Positions 7,772-9,337 of a stretch of DNA of 9,337 nt are shown here, piece by piece. The position numbers and the translations under genes are program-made. Below the pieces are notes generated by a model. That model was not told the DNA's origin. It saw nothing but the letters and a program-made list of their open reading frames with translations, and ran no database searches. Source of the stretch: Pseudonocardiales bacterium (GTDB lineage: Bacteria > Actinomycetota > Actinomycetes > Mycobacteriales > Pseudonocardiaceae); assembly GCA_013695005.1 (NCBI GenBank), contig JACDBJ010000375.1, forward strand, positions 1 to 9,337, given 5' to 3'. Position 1 is the first letter of the stretch; the number at the start of each line of letters is the position of its first letter.

Positions 7772-7785
7772 TGGAACGTATTTCA
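7772..7785. promoter_or_regulatory. Operator-like dyad 1 (TGGAA-N4-TTTCA)
   Basis: TGGAACGTATTTCA is a 5-4-5 inverted repeat with one mismatch between the arms. It has the same layout as the site at 7890-7903. It overlaps the probable -10 of the importer promoter, where a bound repressor would block transcription. The expected binder is the LacI-family protein encoded next door; this is inferred from position and shape. Confidence 0.45.
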
Positions 7786-7809
7786 CACCCAGGACGGAAC
7801 AGGCGTCAA
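7780..7809 (-). promoter_or_regulatory. Probable promoter of the ABC importer operon
   Basis: On the minus strand TTGACG (7809-7804; 5 of 6 to the -35 consensus) is followed after 18 bases by TGAAAT (7785-7780; 4 of 6 to the -10). This would place the start of transcription some 30 bases before the ATG at 7739. The -10 lies inside operator-like dyad 1. Confidence 0.45.
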
Positions 7810-7889
7810 GAGATCACCCGAACGAGTCCGATTTGTGACCTTCGCGTAAACGATCTGCAGCTTGAAGCGCTAGAGCCGGAAAGTCGTCT

Positions 7890-7903
7890 TGAAAAACCTT
7901 TCA
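7890..7903. promoter_or_regulatory. Operator-like dyad 2 (TGAAA-N4-TTTCA)
   Basis: TGAAAAACCTTTCA is a 5-4-5 inverted repeat with perfect arms, ending 20 bases before the LacI-type GTG start. Together with the copy at 7772-7785 it suggests that one regulator controls both divergent genes. The centres of the two sites are 118 bases apart, which could also permit looping. No good promoter for the regulator itself was recognised nearby. Confidence 0.42.
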
Positions 7904-7923
7904 CGGCAGGGCAAGCTCCCCCC

Positions 7924-8934
7924 GTGGCCGGGCTTGCGGAGATCGCTTCGGCCGCCGGGGTGAGCATGGCTACCGTCAGCCGCGTACTCAACCGGCGGAC
8001 AGGTGTCGGGGATAGCACTAGGGCGCGCGTGATGGCCGTCCTCGCCGACCTCCCCTACACGCCGCGCGGCCTTGGCGCGCTGGCCAGGACCGGTGTCATC
8101 GGCGTGCTGATGCCCGAGCTGGCGAACCCGGTCTTCCCCGCGTTCGCCGAGGCGTTGGAGAGCCGGGCGGCCGCCGCGGGCTACTCGCTGCTGCTGTGCG
8201 ACACCCGCAGCAGCAGCGTGCGCGAGGAGCAGTACGTCCGGATGCTGCTGGGCCAGGGCGTGGACGGCATGGTCTTCCTGTCGCCGGAGGCGGCGGACAC
8301 CGGCTCCTCGCACGGGCACTACCAGCAGCTGCTCGAAGACGGCGTCCAGATGGTGTTCATCAACGGCCAGACACCGCCGCTGGGAGTCCCCGACATCCGG
8401 ATCGACGCCCACTTCGGGGGCTACGCGGCCACCCGGCACCTGATCGAGCTCGGTCACGAGCGGATCGGGTTCGTGTGCGGCCCGGCCCGCTCGATCCCGG
8501 CGCGGTTGTTGACATCCGGCTGGACCGCCGCCCTGGAGGAGGCCGACTTGGTTGCGGACCCGGCATGCGTCTCGCACAGCCCTTTCGGCGCGGCCGGAGG
8601 CGCCGCCGGCATCGCGCGGCTGCTGGGCTCGGTACGCCCGACCGCGGTGATCTGCTCCTCGGACCACATGGCCTTCGGTGCGATCAGCGAGGCGCAGAGC
8701 CGTGGTTGCAGCGTGCCGGGCGACCTGTCGGTCGTCGGGTTCGACGACGTCCCGCTGGCCTCGTACTCGTCGCCGGCGCTGACCTCGATGGCTCAGCCCA
8801 TCAAGGAGATGGCCAAGGCCGCCATCGACGAGCTGCTCGAGCGGCTCGGTACGGAGCTACCGGAGGAGAACGCCTACAGCCGGGTGTTCCGCCCCCGGCT
8901 GGTCGTGCGGGACTCCACCGCCCCGCCGCGTTGA
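7924..8934 (+). CDS. LacI-family transcriptional regulator
   Basis: This 336-residue DNA-binding protein probably represses the divergent importer operon and responds to a sugar ligand. The N-terminal helix-turn-helix is canonical: LAEIASAAGVSMATVSRVLN at 4-23. It is followed by the hinge region YTPRGLGALART (45-56). The periplasmic-binding-protein-like core starts VIGVLMPELANPVF (58-71) and includes GVDGMVFLS (112-120), FGGYAATRHLIELGHERIGFV (164-184), AVICSSDHMAFGAI (241-254) and LSVVGFDDVPLASYSSPALTSM (268-289). The frame is open further upstream, but starting at GTG 7924 puts the helix-turn-helix at the usual distance from the N-terminus. The Shine-Dalgarno there is weak (AGGG is about 12 bases away), so the exact start is less sure than the gene. 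The stop lies in the loop of a strong hairpin. The closest roles in actinomycetes would be MalR-like sugar repressors. Confidence 0.93.
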   Translation: MAGLAEIASAAGVSMATVSRVLNRRTGVGDSTRARVMAVLADLPYTPRGLGALARTGVIGVLMPELANPVFPAFAEALESRAAAAGYSLLLCDTRSSSVREEQYVRMLLGQGVDGMVFLSPEAADTGSSHGHYQQLLEDGVQMVFINGQTPPLGVPDIRIDAHFGGYAATRHLIELGHERIGFVCGPARSIPARLLTSGWTAALEEADLVADPACVSHSPFGAAGGAAGIARLLGSVRPTAVICSSDHMAFGAISEAQSRGCSVPGDLSVVGFDDVPLASYSSPALTSMAQPIKEMAKAAIDELLERLGTELPEENAYSRVFRPRLVVRDSTAPPR

Positions 8935-8953
8935 GGGGTCGCGGCGGGGCGGT
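8917..8953 (+). terminator. 14-bp perfect hairpin around the stop codon of the LacI-type gene
   Basis: Arms 8917-8930 and 8940-8953 (ACCGCCCCGCCGCG and its exact complement) enclose a 9-base loop holding the TGA stop (8932-8934). There is no T-run. A GC-only hairpin this close to the stop fits a U-less actinomycete terminator for the LacI-type gene. A translating ribosome would prevent the left arm from pairing until it leaves. Confidence 0.6.
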
Positions 8954-8967
8954 CTCAGGCTCCTGAA

Positions 8968-9024
8968 CCGCCACTCGTGTGGCACAACGTGCCCTGGGCG
9001 CATGTAAAGCCACATGAGTGGCGG
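8968..9024. terminator. 16-bp dyad between convergent genes, probable second terminator
   Basis: Arms 8968-8983 and 9009-9024 pair at 15 of 16 positions; the remaining pair (8977 with 9015) is a G-U wobble in plus-sense RNA and an A-C mismatch in the minus sense. The 25-base loop can fold further (GCC-CTG-GGC at 8991-8999). It lies between the LacI-type gene and the carboxylase gene that ends at 9038, so it may stop transcription from either side. Confidence 0.55.
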
Positions 9025-9037
9025 GGGAGTCGGGAGC

Positions 9038-9337
9038 TCAGTCGCCGGTGATCTCGCAGAGCACGGCGCCCTGAGAGACCATGCTGCCTGGCTCTGCGCT
9101 CAGCTCACCCACGGTGCCGGCCTTGTGCGCGGTCACCGGGTTCTCCATCTTCATCGCTTCGAGCACCACCAGCAGGTCACCGGCCTGCACCGCGTCGCCG
9201 TTGGTCGCGACCACCTTTGTGATGGTGCCCTGCATGGGCGCGGTGACCGCGTCCGAGGAGGACTGACGGGTCGCCCGTTGCCGGCCACGTTGCGGCGGCG
9301 CCTGCGCGGCCCCACGGCCCGCCGGCGGTGCCGGCTC
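9038..9337 (-). CDS. Biotin carrier domain, C-terminus of an acyl-CoA carboxylase alpha-type subunit (partial)
   Basis: The minus frame is open to the right edge, giving the last 99 residues of a longer protein. It begins in an Ala/Pro/Gly/Arg/Gln-rich linker (about 30 residues) and ends in a biotinyl domain. That domain starts VTAPMQGTITKV, has the biotinylation motif VLEAMKMENPV with the Lys between the two Met residues as biotin acceptor, and ends at GAVLCEITGD just before the stop. In actinomycetes such an end usually belongs to the biotin carboxylase/carrier alpha subunit of acetyl- or propionyl-CoA carboxylase, where the carried carboxyl group is passed to the beta subunit. A free carrier protein, pyruvate carboxylase or a decarboxylase subunit cannot be excluded because the upstream part is outside the window. 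The Met at 9235 (inside PMQGT) is probably internal, not the start. It is convergent with the LacI-type gene and appears unrelated to the importer. Confidence 0.88.
   Translation of the reverse strand, partial: EPAPPAGRGAAQAPPQRGRQRATRQSSSDAVTAPMQGTITKVVATNGDAVQAGDLLVVLEAMKMENPVTAHKAGTVGELSAEPGSMVSQGAVLCEITGD

Noticed and set aside
7576..7923. N-terminal extension of the LacI-type protein
   Set aside because: It would overlap the binding-protein gene and its promoter and displace the helix-turn-helix from the N-terminus. No ATG or GTG with a Shine-Dalgarno was found in the gap.
7870..8667. Minus-strand open frame of 265 codons opposite the LacI-type gene
   Set aside because: The Arg/Gly/Ala/Val-rich translation has no recognisable domain, and the sense frame has all LacI-family hallmarks.

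Overview
The window reads as chromosome of a high-GC actinomycete. The DNA is strongly GC-rich, codons end mostly in G or C, Shine-Dalgarno sequences are GGAG/GAGG-like, and hairpins after genes lack a U-tract. A Pseudonocardiaceae-like host would fit, but that is an inference from style and cannot be fixed without a database search. I see no tRNA, rRNA, CRISPR array, insertion sequence, origin or phage gene.

Layout, left to right. (1) 1-245, minus: the N-terminal part of a small one-helix membrane protein that runs off the left edge. (2) 246-454: a divergent intergenic stretch with a perfect TTGACC-A-GGTCAA dyad. (3) 455-1830, plus: an unusual gene encoding three consecutive OmpR/PhoB-type winged-helix domains, with no receiver domain, followed by the C-terminal half of a trypsin-like peptidase fold. 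In this sequence its reading frame is broken in at least three places. (4) 1837-3237, minus: a Tat-exported PhoX-family (DUF839) alkaline phosphatase, with a Pho-box-like motif and a perfect 12-bp palindrome upstream. (5) 3422-7739, minus: a complete CUT1 carbohydrate ABC importer transcribed in the order lipoprotein binding protein, two permeases, ATPase, with junctions of 1-nt overlap, 1-nt gap and 28-nt gap. (6) 7740-7923: a divergent control region with two similar operator-like dyads, one covering the likely -10 of the importer promoter. (7) 7924-8934, plus: a LacI-family regulator. (8) 8917-9024: two strong hairpins between convergent genes. (9) 9038-9337, minus: the C-terminal biotin carrier domain of an acyl-CoA carboxylase alpha-type subunit, cut by the right edge.

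The core is a locally regulated sugar-uptake locus. The LacI-type protein is read away from the importer operon and probably represses it through sites in the shared promoter region until a sugar or sugar derivative binds. The sugar is unknown: MalE-like features suggest an oligosaccharide, but no glycosidase lies in the window. phoX follows the importer on the same strand after a 184-nt gap holding a hairpin, so it more likely has its own promoter, perhaps phosphate-controlled. The most unusual item is the triple winged-helix/peptidase-like gene; the most unusual nucleic-acid structure is a 16-bp hairpin inside the first codons of the first permease gene.
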